Shown here piece after piece: positions 7,936 through 16,796 of a DNA stretch of 64,000 bases (position 1 is the stretch's first letter; each line of letters opens with the position of its first letter). The stretch is from Candidatus Saccharimonadota bacterium. Its GTDB lineage: Bacteria > Patescibacteriota > Saccharimonadia > Saccharimonadales > Saccharimonadaceae. The translations under genes and the position numbers were made by a program. The stretch is from positions 399,077 through 463,076 of the forward strand of contig JAFYAV010000001.1 in the NCBI GenBank assembly GCA_017540545.1, in the 5' to 3' direction. The notes under the pieces are model-generated. The model was not told where the DNA came from. It did no database searches and worked only from the letters and a program-made list of their open reading frames with translations.

Positions 7936-10833
7936 ATGAAAGAGAAGAGGTCAGAAGAGAAGCAGAAAAGGGTGGAAGAAAAAACCAAAAAGGTAAAAAA
8001 GACCAAAAAGGCTCCAAAAGAGAAGAAGCCAACCGACAAGCTTGCCGACAAATCTGGCACGACTAAGTTTTTGCAACACATTTTTGGTGATGCGCAGAAG
8101 CGCACACTTCGCCGTCTCCGTCGTCGTGTCGACGAAATTAACAAGCTCGGCGCCAAGTATTCCGAAATGACCGATGAGGAGCTTCAGGAGCAAACCGCGA
8201 AGCTCAAGAAGCGTCTCGCAAAACTTACAAAGCAAGAGCAGGCCAAGATCGCACTCGAGAAGCTCAAGTCCGAAAAAGAGAAGAAGGGCGACAAAAAAGA
8301 CAAGAAGCAAAAGAAAGCCGCTAAGAAAAAACCAGTCCAGGACGATGCTAAGGCATTGGATACTATTTTGCCAGAGGCTTTCGCACTCGTCCGCGAGGCT
8401 AGCGACCGCGTCCTCAAGCTTCGTCCGTTCGATGTTCAGCTCATCGGTGGTATTGCTCTTCATGAAGGCAATGTCGCCGAGATGAAGACCGGCGAAGGTA
8501 AAACCCTCGTTGCAACTCTTCCGGTTTACCTCAATGCTCTTACTGGCCGCGGTGTTCATGTTGTTACGGTCAACGATTATCTCGCCCAGCGCGATGCGGG
8601 CTGGATGGGCAAACTCTACAACTGGCTTGGCCTATCGGTTGGTGTCATTATTAATGAGGCTAGCTTCTGTTACGACCCAGAATATGTCAACGAAGACCAC
8701 GATGATGAGCGCATGCGCCACCTCAAGCCATGCACTCGCAAAGAGGCATATAATTGTGATGTCACTTATGGTACTAATAACGAGTTCGGCTTCGATTATC
8801 TTCGCGACAACATGGTCAAAGACGCCGAATATCTCCGCCAGCGTGAGCTCAATTATGCCATTGTTGATGAGGTTGACTCTATCCTAATCGACGAGGCGCG
8901 CACGCCGCTAATTATCTCTGCGCCGGCCGCCGACAATCCAGAAAGCTATTATCAATTCGCTAAGGTTTGCGCTCAGCTTTCTAGCGAAGATTATATCGTT
9001 GACGAAAAACGCCGCACGGTCGCTCTCACCGACGAGGGTGTCGAGAAAGTTCAAAAGATCCTCGGTGTTGAAACTCTTTATTCTACCGAGAATACTCGCA
9101 TCGTTTATCACCTTGAGCAGGCCCTCCGTGCCGAGACGCTCTTCAAGCGCGATAAGGACTACGTTGTTACTAACTCTGGTGAGGTTATTATTGTCGATGA
9201 GCACACTGGTCGCCTCATGCAGGGGCGCCGCTATAATGAAGGTCTGCACCAGGCTATCGAAGCTAAGGAAGGCGTCCTTGTTCGCCAAGAATCTATGACT
9301 CTTGCTACCATTTCCTTCCAGAACTTCTTCCGCCTCTATCGCAAGCTTTCCGGTATGACCGGTACGGCTTTCACCGAGGCTGAGGAATTTCAGCAGATTT
9401 ATGCTCTCGATGTGGTACAGATTCCACCGAACAAGCCAATTATTCGTGTCGATAAAGACGATCTCATCTATCGCACAACGGCCGCTAAGCTTAAGGCTAT
9501 TGCTAATGAGGTTAAGAAGTATCACGAAAAAGGCCAACCTGTTCTCATTGGTTCTGACTCTATCGAAAACAACGAAATGATTGCGGCTTACCTCGAAAAA
9601 GAGGGGATTCCATTTGAGATTTTAAACGCAAAGAACAATGAACGCGAGGCTGCAATTATTGCCAAAGCCGGCGAAAAAGGCGCCGTTACTCTTGCGACCA
9701 ACATGGCTGGTCGTGGTACCGACATTAAGCTAGCCCCAGGCGTAGCTGAGCTCGGCGGCCTCGTTGTGATTGGTACGGCTCGTCATGATTCTCGCCGTGT
9801 CGATAACCAGCTCCGTGGTCGTGGTGGTCGCCAGGGTGATCCAGGCACCACTCAGTTCTTCGTCAGCTGCGAGGATGACCTTATGCGCATCTTCCAGGGC
9901 GACCGCATTGCTGCTTTGATGCAGCGCCTCGGCATTGATGACGATATGCCAATCCGCAACCGCACGATTAGTAAGACGCTTGAGCAAGCTCAGAAACGCG
10001 TCGAGGGCTTCAACTTCGATTCCCGCAAGAACGTTGTTCAGTACGATAACGTTATTAACCGTCACCGCAAGGTTGTCTATACCATGCGTCGCAAGATTCT
10101 CGATGGCGATAATATTCGCCCAGAGATTAGCCGTCTCTACAAAGAAGAGATTGCTGAATTGGTTCAGTTTAGCTCCCGTGTCAACAAGAAGTTTGCCGAA
10201 AACTTCAAGCGCGTCTTCGATCTTGACGATGATCTAATTGATACTATTGGTCTCACTCGTAGCGAGAAAGATCGTAATCGCCTCGCTCTCGCTGCTGTCG
10301 AAGAAATGTATCGCGACAAAGAACTCGAATTTGGTGAAGAAACCATGCGTAAGATTGAGCGCGAAGTTTACCTCAATGTACTCGATACGCTTTGGATGCA
10401 GCACCTCGAAAATATGCAACATCTTCGCGAAGGCATTCACTGGCGCTCCGTCGGCCAACGCGACCCGCTCGTAGAATACCGCGCCGAATCCCAAAAGCTC
10501 TTCGATGGCCTCCAACGTTCTTTGCGTGAAGAAGTCATGCATATACTGCTATCGATCAAGCCTCAAGAGGTTGCCGAGGTCTCCGACGATAAGTATGAGA
10601 CTGAGCTCACCAAGATGGCCGATTCCGCCACCGAGAAAGGCGTCAATGAAATCTCCGCTGGCGAGAAGAATCTTGATAGCGAATTCACCAAAGACGAACA
10701 TGGTGTCAGCAAGTCTGCTGAGCGCCGCCCCGTCGCCGCAACGGGCAAAAACACTAATCGGAATGCAAAGCGCAATCAAGCTCGCAAAAGTAAGAAAAAA
10801 GCGCGCCAAAACAAGAAAAAAGGCCGCCACTAA
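7936..10833 (+). CDS. secA: Preprotein translocase ATPase SecA
   Basis: The motor that drives unfolded preproteins through SecYEG. The 965 residues carry Walker A MKTGEGKT, Walker B/DEAD-type IVDEVDSILIDEARTPLIIS, the NMAGRGTDIKLA helicase block and the QLRGRGGRQGDPG block, all intact. Three Lys-rich additions are odd. There is a ~40-residue N-terminal extension (KRSEEKQKRVEEKTKK...), an insert of about 25 residues near residue 115-135 in NBD1 (EKKGDKKDKKQKKAAKKK), and a basic tail. The tail replaces the usual zinc-binding SEC-C motif (CxCxSGxxxxHC is absent). The additions could promote binding to acidic lipid, which is inference. The extension is retained because an extended -10 box sits right before this ATG. 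Confidence 0.97.
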   Translation: MKEKRSEEKQKRVEEKTKKVKKTKKAPKEKKPTDKLADKSGTTKFLQHIFGDAQKRTLRRLRRRVDEINKLGAKYSEMTDEELQEQTAKLKKRLAKLTKQEQAKIALEKLKSEKEKKGDKKDKKQKKAAKKKPVQDDAKALDTILPEAFALVREASDRVLKLRPFDVQLIGGIALHEGNVAEMKTGEGKTLVATLPVYLNALTGRGVHVVTVNDYLAQRDAGWMGKLYNWLGLSVGVIINEASFCYDPEYVNEDHDDERMRHLKPCTRKEAYNCDVTYGTNNEFGFDYLRDNMVKDAEYLRQRELNYAIVDEVDSILIDEARTPLIISAPAADNPESYYQFAKVCAQLSSEDYIVDEKRRTVALTDEGVEKVQKILGVETLYSTENTRIVYHLEQALRAETLFKRDKDYVVTNSGEVIIVDEHTGRLMQGRRYNEGLHQAIEAKEGVLVRQESMTLATISFQNFFRLYRKLSGMTGTAFTEAEEFQQIYALDVVQIPPNKPIIRVDKDDLIYRTTAAKLKAIANEVKKYHEKGQPVLIGSDSIENNEMIAAYLEKEGIPFEILNAKNNEREAAIIAKAGEKGAVTLATNMAGRGTDIKLAPGVAELGGLVVIGTARHDSRRVDNQLRGRGGRQGDPGTTQFFVSCEDDLMRIFQGDRIAALMQRLGIDDDMPIRNRTISKTLEQAQKRVEGFNFDSRKNVVQYDNVINRHRKVVYTMRRKILDGDNIRPEISRLYKEEIAELVQFSSRVNKKFAENFKRVFDLDDDLIDTIGLTRSEKDRNRLALAAVEEMYRDKELEFGEETMRKIEREVYLNVLDTLWMQHLENMQHLREGIHWRSVGQRDPLVEYRAESQKLFDGLQRSLREEVMHILLSIKPQEVAEVSDDKYETELTKMADSATEKGVNEISAGEKNLDSEFTKDEHGVSKSAERRPVAATGKNTNRNAKRNQARKSKKKARQNKKKGRH

Positions 10834-10845
10834 TACCAAAGAAAA

Positions 10846-10873
10846 GAGATGCGACCAATACGGGCCGCATCTC
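10846..10873 (+). other. Stem-loop between secA and M16 gene
   Basis: The 8-bp perfect stem gagatgcg / cgcatctc encloses a 12-nt loop with an inner CC/GG. No T-run follows, so it is a weak or factor-assisted terminator, or an mRNA-stabilising or processing hairpin. Confidence 0.5.
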
Positions 10874-10927
10874 AGCGATAGTCATATCGTATCACATTTT
10901 GTTGGAAAAGTCAAGCATAACCAGAGT

Positions 10928-12205
10928 ATGAAACATTCAATCGAAGAAGTACATCTTGAAAACGGTGCCCGCGGTCTTTTAATTGATGCCCCCGGTTCGG
11001 CCGTAATTAATATCAAGATTATTTTTCGTGCCGGCAATAAATTCGTCAAAAAACCAGAGATTTACGAAGTAGCTCACCTGATGGAGCATATGGCCTTCGG
11101 CCGCAATGCAGAATTCAAGGACGAACAAGCCTACGAGGCAGAGTTTACGAAGAATGGCGCCTATCATAACGCCTGGACCTCTGATAACTTTATCGCCTAT
11201 GAGGCTGAATGTGCTGATTTTGAATGGGATCGTATTTTACAACTCCAAGAGCTTGCTATTGCTAAACCGCGCTTCAATGAGGAAGAGCTGAACAGCGAAA
11301 AAGGCAATGTGCGTTCTGAGCTTACTGGCTATCAAAACGATTATTCGCGCCTTATCTGGCCAAAGCTCCAACAGGAGTTAGGTGAGTCAGTTCTGACCTA
11401 CGCCGAGCGTCTTAAGACGATTAATAATATCGAGCTCAAAGACGTACGCGAACATCATCGTCGCACCCATACGGCCGCAAACATGCAGTTTATTATTACC
11501 GGTAGCCTACGTGGGCGCAAGCGCAAAATCATTAGCATGCTCGAAAACTGGGATTTGAAGCCTGGCGAGAAAATGGAAGTACCGATTAGTACTTATGTTG
11601 GCACTAATCCAGTTCTTATTCGCCGTAAGGATGCCGCAAATGTTTGTTTTGGTTTTTCGTTTATTATCCAGCGCCCGCTTGAGCCTAAAGAGCAATATGC
11701 CATGGGCTGCCTTAATCACATTCTTACCGGTACGATGAGCAGCAAAATTCTCGGCGCCGCCCGTAGGCGCGGCATTGTCTATGGCATCGGCTCCAATGCC
11801 GATAACGACAAGTGGAGCAGTACCTGGGACTTTGATGGCGAGGTCAACTCTGAGAACGCCGGCGAGCTATTTGATCTTATTGCCGTCGAATTGGTGCGCG
11901 TCATTAATGGCGACATCAAAGAAGAAGATATCCAGGCCGCCAAAACCTACGCCCTCGGCCGCCATCAGATGCTCGCTCAAACAGCTGATCAGATTAGCAC
12001 TTATTATATGCGCGAATACATTACGACTAACACTTACGAGCCGCTCAGCGAAGCGCCAAAGATGATTGACGCTATCGACAAGGGCACCATCGTCAGTCTT
12101 GCGCGCGAGTTTATGCAGTCTGGTATTTCTGGTCTCGCCGCTGTCGGCAATATGAATAAATCTGTCGTCGATGAGCTTTGGTCGCATGTACTTGGCGCCA
12201 TCTGA
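10928..12205 (+). CDS. M16 family zinc metallopeptidase
   Basis: 425 residues of a single pitrilysin-family unit. The inverted zinc motif HLMEH (HxxEH) lies near residue 45, with the expected downstream glutamate in the NSEKGNVRSEL block, followed by the inactive-half-like domain with the GxxxxI/VxG glycine patterns. The size fits the bacterial ~45 kDa peptidases that work as homo- or heterodimers. No second M16 gene is adjacent, so a homodimer is likely. The frame is open back into secA, but ATG 10928 gives the natural N-terminus and leaves a proper intergenic gap. Confidence 0.88.
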   Translation: MKHSIEEVHLENGARGLLIDAPGSAVINIKIIFRAGNKFVKKPEIYEVAHLMEHMAFGRNAEFKDEQAYEAEFTKNGAYHNAWTSDNFIAYEAECADFEWDRILQLQELAIAKPRFNEEELNSEKGNVRSELTGYQNDYSRLIWPKLQQELGESVLTYAERLKTINNIELKDVREHHRRTHTAANMQFIITGSLRGRKRKIISMLENWDLKPGEKMEVPISTYVGTNPVLIRRKDAANVCFGFSFIIQRPLEPKEQYAMGCLNHILTGTMSSKILGAARRRGIVYGIGSNADNDKWSSTWDFDGEVNSENAGELFDLIAVELVRVINGDIKEEDIQAAKTYALGRHQMLAQTADQISTYYMREYITTNTYEPLSEAPKMIDAIDKGTIVSLAREFMQSGISGLAAVGNMNKSVVDELWSHVLGAI

Positions 12206-12211
12206 TATAAT
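12206..12211 (+). promoter_or_regulatory. -10 box of the UPF0200-like gene, leaderless
   Basis: TATAAT overlaps the end region of the M16 gene and ends 7 nt before the next ATG (12219). Confidence 0.55.
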
Positions 12212-12218
12212 AACCTTG

Positions 12219-12794
12219 ATGGAAAAAGATAAAGATATCAAACTCGTGGCTATTGTCGGCATGTGTGGCAGCGGCAAGTCTACGGCGGTGGATTACTTAA
12301 CCGAGCGCAACGTTCCGAAAGTGTATTTTGGTGGCGTGATCTTAAATGCACTCAAAGAGGCAAATCTTGAGATTAACCCCGAGAACGAAAGAATGATGCG
12401 GGAGGGCTTGCGCGAAAAAGAAGGTAAGGATTTCGTCGTTAAGCGCATCGTGAAAGATGCCAAAAAACTAATCGAGGCAGGACAAAAGCGTATAGTATTA
12501 GATGGTCTTTATAGTTGGACCGAATACAAAGTTCTACGCCAGGAATTTCCTACCGAGATGACAGTTGTGGCGATTGTTACTCCGAAGGCCTTGCGTCGCA
12601 AACGTCTCGCCGAACGCCCGGAGCGCCCACTCACCGCGCAGGAAGTGGCCGAGCGCGATCGCACTGAGATTGAGAATCTAGAGAAGGGTGGCCCAATCGC
12701 CATCGCCGATTATTATGTAGATAATTCTGGCACTATCGAAGAATTCTATGACGCTTTTGGTAAGCTCATGAAAGACATAGAGTTTATTAACTAA
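12219..12794 (+). CDS. P-loop kinase, UPF0200/dephospho-CoA kinase-like
   Basis: 191 residues with an N-terminal P-loop (VAIVGMCGSGKSTAVDYL). The layout resembles the UPF0200 family: '..VPKVYFGGVI', a conserved ENERMMREGLREKEGKDFV block, and IVLDGLYSWTEYKVL as the Walker B-like strand, then an Arg-rich lid (RRKRLAERPERPL) and ERDRTEIENLEKGGPIAIADYYVDN. These are NMP-kinase-fold proteins of uncertain substrate, often annotated as dephospho-CoA kinase-like. An upstream in-frame start at 12171 is rejected because it lies in the M16 gene and before the -10 box. The methyltransferase gene follows after 1 nt. Confidence 0.75.
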   Translation: MEKDKDIKLVAIVGMCGSGKSTAVDYLTERNVPKVYFGGVILNALKEANLEINPENERMMREGLREKEGKDFVVKRIVKDAKKLIEAGQKRIVLDGLYSWTEYKVLRQEFPTEMTVVAIVTPKALRRKRLAERPERPLTAQEVAERDRTEIENLEKGGPIAIADYYVDNSGTIEEFYDAFGKLMKDIEFIN

Positions 12795-12795
12795 T

Positions 12796-13374
12796 ATGTC
12801 TGACCTCCAAATCTCTACCAAAGAAACAGACGTTATTTTGCAGGAGCTCGCAAAGGCCGCATTGCTTCCCGGCGACGTTGTGGAATTTGGCTGCTATGCT
12901 GGCGATACGTCGGTTTTGCTCGCCGAAACGCTCAAGAGCTCGCCAGATAAATGGCTATATCTCTACGATTCATTTGAGGGGTTGCCGGAGAAAACCGCCG
13001 AGGACCAATCCGCATCCGGCTGGCGCTTTAAGGCTGGCGAGCTACGTGTTTCTCCTGAAACGGTTGCCCATAAGTTCAAAAAGCATAGCCTTCCCGAGCC
13101 AGTCATTGTCAAGAAATGGTTTGATCAGCTTGAAGATTCTGACTTACCGAGCCAAATTGCGTTTGCGCTTTTAGACGGCGACTTCTATCAATCTATTAAA
13201 GTCAGCTTCGAAAAAGTCGTTCCACATCTTGTTAAGGGTGGTACCATTATCGTCCACGACTATCGTAATGCCGACTTGCCAGGCGTCGCCAAGGCTGTCA
13301 ATGAATTTGCCGAAGCGCATGCGGACTTCACGCTTCGCCTTCGTGCAACTCTAGCAATTCTAGAGAAGAACTAA
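12796..13374 (+). CDS. TylF/MycF-like SAM-dependent O-methyltransferase
   Basis: A 192-residue class I methyltransferase. The SAM-binding motif is VVEFGCYAGDTSVLLAETL, followed by YLYDSFEGLPEK (typical of TylF/macrocin O-methyltransferases). The metal-binding acids are in FALLDGDFYQS and IIVHDY. The substrate is unknown; in CPR genomes such enzymes often modify surface sugars. It is separated by 1 nt from the kinase gene, so they are co-transcribed. Its 3' end overlaps the convergent TraX-like gene by 15 nt. Confidence 0.8.
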   Translation: MSDLQISTKETDVILQELAKAALLPGDVVEFGCYAGDTSVLLAETLKSSPDKWLYLYDSFEGLPEKTAEDQSASGWRFKAGELRVSPETVAHKFKKHSLPEPVIVKKWFDQLEDSDLPSQIAFALLDGDFYQSIKVSFEKVVPHLVKGGTIIVHDYRNADLPGVAKAVNEFAEAHADFTLRLRATLAILEKN

Positions 13375-14040
13375 ATCACTTATTAGATAAATAATCATTA
13401 AATGCGCCGGATAGAAGATGTAGCCAAACCATTTTGGCAATCTTCGTCCTAGCTTGCCGCTATAGAGAATAATCGGAATAATGGCCGTTATGGCAAATAG
13501 TTGCACGGGCTTTCGCTCTGTTGTTACGTAAATTGCCGTGCTGACAAAAAGCAATGCTGTATAGGTCGCCCAACGCCAGATTTGGTATTTTTTCTTCTTG
13601 AAGAGTTTTGAGGACAGATAAAAACCTACAACCATTGCAACCCCATATGCGCCGTAATCCATATGAAAATATTCTGCTACAACGAATAGGATTGGCAGGC
13701 AGATCATTGACCAACTGCCGGATTCAATTATTGCCATCGCCGCAAAACCAGTCGCCAGTGTAAACATCACGTTTAAGTTTGGCATGGCAGTTAACGATGG
13801 TTGATGCAATAAATCGTAAGGTAGCTGTGATATAAAAGCAAAGGCAACTAAGCGCCCAAAATATGCCCAACGTTTCCCTTTGGTATGCAGAAAACCTTCT
13901 GCGAGCATAAAACAGAATAGCGGCATCGCAAAACGGCCGATTAGTCTCATGGCTAGGTTATCGCCACAAAGAAAAAAGCCGATGTGGTCTATCAGCATTG
14001 TAATAATCGCAATCAACTGCAGCGTGCCCGAAGTGAACAT
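13360..14040 (-). CDS. TraX-like multi-pass membrane protein
   Basis: 226 residues with about seven to eight membrane helices. The N-terminus (LQLIAIITMLIDHIGFFL) followed by RLIGRFAMPLFCFMLAEGF and a SQLPYDLL block is the TraX family pattern. TraX acetylates F pilin in conjugative plasmids, but chromosomal homologues are widespread and probably acetylate surface polymers. No conjugation genes are nearby, so a role in envelope modification is more likely (inference). Its -10 box (TGA-TAAGAT, 14057-14049) is 8 nt before the ATG, so the transcript is leaderless. Confidence 0.8.
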   Translation of the reverse strand: MFTSGTLQLIAIITMLIDHIGFFLCGDNLAMRLIGRFAMPLFCFMLAEGFLHTKGKRWAYFGRLVAFAFISQLPYDLLHQPSLTAMPNLNVMFTLATGFAAMAIIESGSWSMICLPILFVVAEYFHMDYGAYGVAMVVGFYLSSKLFKKKKYQIWRWATYTALLFVSTAIYVTTERKPVQLFAITAIIPIILYSGKLGRRLPKWFGYIFYPAHLMIIYLISDLVLL

Positions 14041-14048
14041 ATATAACT

Positions 14049-14057
14049 ATCTTATCA
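14049..14057 (-). promoter_or_regulatory. Extended -10 of TraX-like gene, leaderless
   Basis: Minus-strand TGA-TAAGAT ends 8 nt before the ATG at 14040. Confidence 0.55.
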
Positions 14058-14139
14058 TGCGTTTTTTCATTAGCGCTTTGCGGATTGTCATTCAGCAAAA
14101 AATCTGCAAAAAACACTCCATCACCCCTGTCTGGCAGAC

Positions 14140-14168
14140 TTGACACGCGAGTGCCAACGCGCTACAAT
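14140..14168 (+). promoter_or_regulatory. dnaK promoter, near-consensus sigma70 type
   Basis: TTGACA, a 17-nt spacer and TACAAT. This is a full -35/-10 promoter immediately upstream of the CIRCE element. A second TATAAT at 14219-14224 lies close to the SD but has no -35. Confidence 0.85.
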
Positions 14169-14177
14169 TAGGTCAAC

Positions 14178-14204
14178 TTAGCACTCCAAAGGTGCGAGTG
14201 CTAA
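14178..14204 (+). promoter_or_regulatory. CIRCE operator (HrcA binding site)
   Basis: TTAGCACTC, 9 nt, GAGTGCTAA is a perfect CIRCE inverted repeat. It overlaps the expected start of dnaK transcription, so HrcA should repress dnaK until heat shock. No hrcA gene is in the window. Confidence 0.97.
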
Positions 14205-14243
14205 AACATAAATTCGTATATAATTCAAGGAGGATAAATCCAC

Positions 14244-16130
14244 ATGAGTAAAATAATCGGCATCGACCTCGGTACCACCAACTCGGCGTTTGCCTACATG
14301 GTGGCTGGTAAGCCTGAGGTTATTACAAACAGCGAGGGCGATCGCACGACACCGTCGGTCGTAGCAGTAACTAAGAAAGGCGATCGTCTAGTCGGGAAGG
14401 TCGCACAGCGTCAGCGTGTGACTAATCCAGAGAATACCATTTATGGCATCAAGCGCTTAATTGGTCGTAAGTATGAAGATAAGGAAGTCCAAGACGACCT
14501 TGGCATCTTGCCATACAAAATCGTAAAGAAAGGCGCTGGCGTCGCTGTCAAGCTTGGCGACAAGGAAATGACCCCAGAGGAAGTCTCCGCGATGATTCTT
14601 TCCAAAATTAAAGCCGATGCGGAAGCTTTCTTGGGCGAGAAGGTTACCGAGGCTATTATTACTGTCCCGGCCTATTTCGACGATTCTCAACGCCAGGCTA
14701 CGAAAGATGCAGGTAAGATTGCCGGTCTCGAAGTAAAGCGTATTATTCCGGAACCTACTGCTGCCGCTCTGGCTTATGGCCTCGAGAAGAATAGCGATCA
14801 AAAGATTGTCGTTTTCGATCTAGGTGGCGGTACCTTCGATGTATCCATCCTTGAACTGGGTGATGGCGTCTTTGAAGTGAAGGCAACTAACGGCGATACT
14901 CACCTCGGTGGCGAAGACTTCGATAACAAAATCGTCGACTATATCCTGGCCGAGTTTGCTAAAGAAAACAATATTGACCTCCGTAAGGATGCCGCAGCTA
15001 TGCAGCGCATCAAAGACGAAGCAGAGAAGGCCAAGAAAGAGCTTTCTAGCGCCACAGAGACGGATATTAATCTGCCATATATTACCGCTGACGCTGATGG
15101 TCCAAAGCATCTCGAACTAACATTGACGCGCGCCAAGCTCGAAGAGCTCGTGGCACCGCTACTTGACCGTCTCGATGGACCAGTCAAAAAAGCCCTCGAC
15201 GATGCCGGCCTCAAAACTAGCGACATTGCTGACGTCGTCATGGTTGGTGGCATGACTCGTATGCCAGCTGTCGTTGAGCGCGTCAAGAAGCTCTTTGGCA
15301 AGGATCCAATGCAAGGCGTTAACCCGGACGAGGTTGTTGCTGTAGGTGCAGCAATCCAGGGAGGCGTACTTGCTGGTGATGTTAAAGATATTCTCTTGCT
15401 TGATGTTACTCCACTCACGCTCGGTATTGAAACCATGGGCGGCGTCCGCACTCCGTTAATCGATCGCAATACTACGATTCCGACCAGCAAGTCAGAAGTC
15501 TTTAGCACCGCGTCAGATAACCAGCCACAGGTAGAAATCCATGTTCTTCAGGGTGAGCGCGAGTTCGCCAAGGATAACAAATCTCTCGGCCGTTTCATTC
15601 TTGACGGCATTGCTCCAGCTCCACGCGGTATTCCGCAAATTGAGGTTACTTTCAACCTCGACGCTAACGGCATCTTGAATGTGACCGCGAAGGATAAGGG
15701 TACTGGCAAAGAGCAGAGTATTACTATTACGAACTCTGGCAACATGAGCAAAGAAGATATCGAGAAAGCTCAACGCGATGCTGAAGCGCACGCCGCTGAC
15801 GACAAGAAGAAGAAAGAGGCCATTGAGGCAAAGAACCATCTTGAAAATACAATTTATCAGGCCGAGAAAATGCCGGATGAATATAAAGACAAAATCTCCG
15901 ACGAGGACAAAGAGACTATCAAGAAGGCTGTCGCCGAGGCGAAAGAGTCACTTGAGAAATACGACGAAGACAAAGATAAGCTCGAAGAAGCTACTAAGGC
16001 ACTCAACGATGCCATTATGCCAATTGGCGCAAAGATGTATCAGCAAGCTTCCGAAGATGCCAAAAAGGATGATAGCAATTCGAACAATAAAGATGGCGAC
16101 ACCGTCGAAGGTGAAGTTGTAGACAAATAA
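14244..16130 (+). CDS. dnaK: Hsp70 chaperone DnaK
   Basis: The main ATP-driven chaperone. 628 residues: ATPase phosphate loops [29 protein letters not shown] and [12 protein letters not shown], linker [16 protein letters not shown], the substrate-binding beta domain and a helical lid, ending [10 protein letters not shown]. Note Ala-Phe-Ala-Tyr-Met after the first loop, where many DnaKs have CVAV/SCVA. SD aaggagg is 10 nt before the ATG. It is regulated by CIRCE. Unlike the usual hrcA-grpE-dnaK-dnaJ order it stands alone, with a terminator directly behind it. Confidence 0.98.
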   Translation: MSKIIGIDLGTTNSAFAYMVAGKPEVITNSEGDRTTPSVVAVTKKGDRLVGKVAQRQRVTNPENTIYGIKRLIGRKYEDKEVQDDLGILPYKIVKKGAGVAVKLGDKEMTPEEVSAMILSKIKADAEAFLGEKVTEAIITVPAYFDDSQRQATKDAGKIAGLEVKRIIPEPTAAALAYGLEKNSDQKIVVFDLGGGTFDVSILELGDGVFEVKATNGDTHLGGEDFDNKIVDYILAEFAKENNIDLRKDAAAMQRIKDEAEKAKKELSSATETDINLPYITADADGPKHLELTLTRAKLEELVAPLLDRLDGPVKKALDDAGLKTSDIADVVMVGGMTRMPAVVERVKKLFGKDPMQGVNPDEVVAVGAAIQGGVLAGDVKDILLLDVTPLTLGIETMGGVRTPLIDRNTTIPTSKSEVFSTASDNQPQVEIHVLQGEREFAKDNKSLGRFILDGIAPAPRGIPQIEVTFNLDANGILNVTAKDKGTGKEQSITITNSGNMSKEDIEKAQRDAEAHAADDKKKKEAIEAKNHLENTIYQAEKMPDEYKDKISDEDKETIKKAVAEAKESLEKYDEDKDKLEEATKALNDAIMPIGAKMYQQASEDAKKDDSNSNNKDGDTVEGEVVDK

Positions 16131-16148
16131 TCTAACGACCATCAAGGA

Positions 16149-16179
16149 AAATACCTCCGCATACCCCGGAGGTATTTTT
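16149..16179 (+). terminator. dnaK terminator
   Basis: The stem aatacctccg / cggaggtatt is followed by TTTTT. Confidence 0.9.
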
Positions 16180-16201
16180 GCCCGCAGAGAACACGCTATA
16201 C

Positions 16202-16230
16202 TTGACAAAATAGGACACATGTGCTATAAT
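16202..16230 (+). promoter_or_regulatory. Perfect-consensus promoter of the tandem-paralogue cassette
   Basis: TTGACA, exactly 17 nt, TATAAT: both hexamers match the sigma70 consensus at every base. It is the strongest promoter seen in the window, and the predicted start is near 16237. Confidence 0.9.
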
Positions 16231-16235
16231 ACAGT

Positions 16236-16405
16236 TTGATAATTAAGCTTTAGCTTAATAGTGCATTATCAAGTAGGGAGAAACGGTTGTTTCGCCATGT
16301 TTTCGTGGGCAGCGTCCCGATAGTAAAGATTATTGTCGGAATGCTGCTCATGAAGCACGCATTGGTGTAGGGAAAAGCCCTTTAATTCTTTAAGAGCACC
16401 AATCG
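16236..16405 (+). promoter_or_regulatory. Structured 5' leader RNA, candidate regulatory RNA
   Basis: About 180 nt lie between the promoter and the first ORF and fold into five consecutive helices. Helix 1: 16236-16243 with 16265-16272, containing a small inner hairpin aagc/gctt. Helix 2: ggagaaac/gtttcgcc, 16277-16296. Helix 3: catg/cgtg with a TTTT loop. Helix 4: gggcagc/gctgctc (16307-16313 with 16343-16349) with inner ccgata/tgtcgg. Helix 5: attggtg/caccaat (16361-16367 with 16397-16403) holding aggg/ccct. Two 8-9-residue mini-ORFs (16297-16323, 16341-16370) lie inside. It fits no class I can name; it may be a riboswitch, an attenuator leader or a separate small RNA. Confidence 0.55.
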
Positions 16406-16417
16406 AAGGAGGAGAAT

Positions 16418-16783
16418 ATGTCAATCGCAAATGCTACCTTCAGAGCTGTCAGAATCAAAGACCTGGAAGGGTATGACCCCGATGAATTCTGCATATCTCC
16501 GTCTAGCTGGGGATATCGGGATGTCGAGGAGTATCCGTCCGAAACCCTGCTGCTGATGGCGCAGGAGAAAGCTGCTACGGTCGACGACATATGTATTGTC
16601 GTCGTAAACGATGAACTCGGCGAATATGTTATAGGGTGTGGTGGCCACCTGAAGCTCTTTAACGCTGCGCCCGTATATACTAATACGGGCATTAGGGCCA
16701 TAACCTATAACACAGGACGCGGAGCTCTGACCAGATACTGGTACGATCAGAGGGTTGAATATCGCCCCAGATCGACCGTTTAA
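16418..16783 (+). CDS. Unknown protein, tandem paralogue 1
   Basis: 121 residues, soluble, no signal peptide. Blocks shared with the next gene are G(Y/F)xPDEFCIxPxxW near the start, an 'IC(I/V)' strand in the middle, LFNA, and a C-terminal NTGRGAxTRYW. The strict conservation of the last block suggests an active or binding site. I recognise no family. The start is fixed by a strong SD (aaggaggag). Codon use differs from neighbours: Arg is largely AGA/AGG where housekeeping genes use CGC/CGT. Downstream of a consensus promoter and structured leader, it is co-transcribed with paralogue 2. Confidence 0.75.
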   Translation: MSIANATFRAVRIKDLEGYDPDEFCISPSSWGYRDVEEYPSETLLLMAQEKAATVDDICIVVVNDELGEYVIGCGGHLKLFNAAPVYTNTGIRAITYNTGRGALTRYWYDQRVEYRPRSTV

Positions 16784-16796
16784 TAAGGAGGTAAAT

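Noticed and set aside
10846..10873. secA hairpin as a normal intrinsic terminator
   Set aside because: No T-run follows the stem, so it is listed as an undetermined stem-loop.
10505..10927. Long upstream extension of the M16 peptidase frame into secA
   Set aside because: It lies in another frame of the intact secA gene and through the intergenic hairpin, has no SD or promoter, and the peptidase N-terminus fits ATG 10928.
16231..16417. Leader RNA as a known RNA (tmRNA, SRP RNA, RNase P, 6S)
   Set aside because: I found none of the conserved cores of these RNAs (for example the SRP GGAA/GCA loop or the tmRNA tRNA-like ends), and the helix order does not fit a 6S rod.
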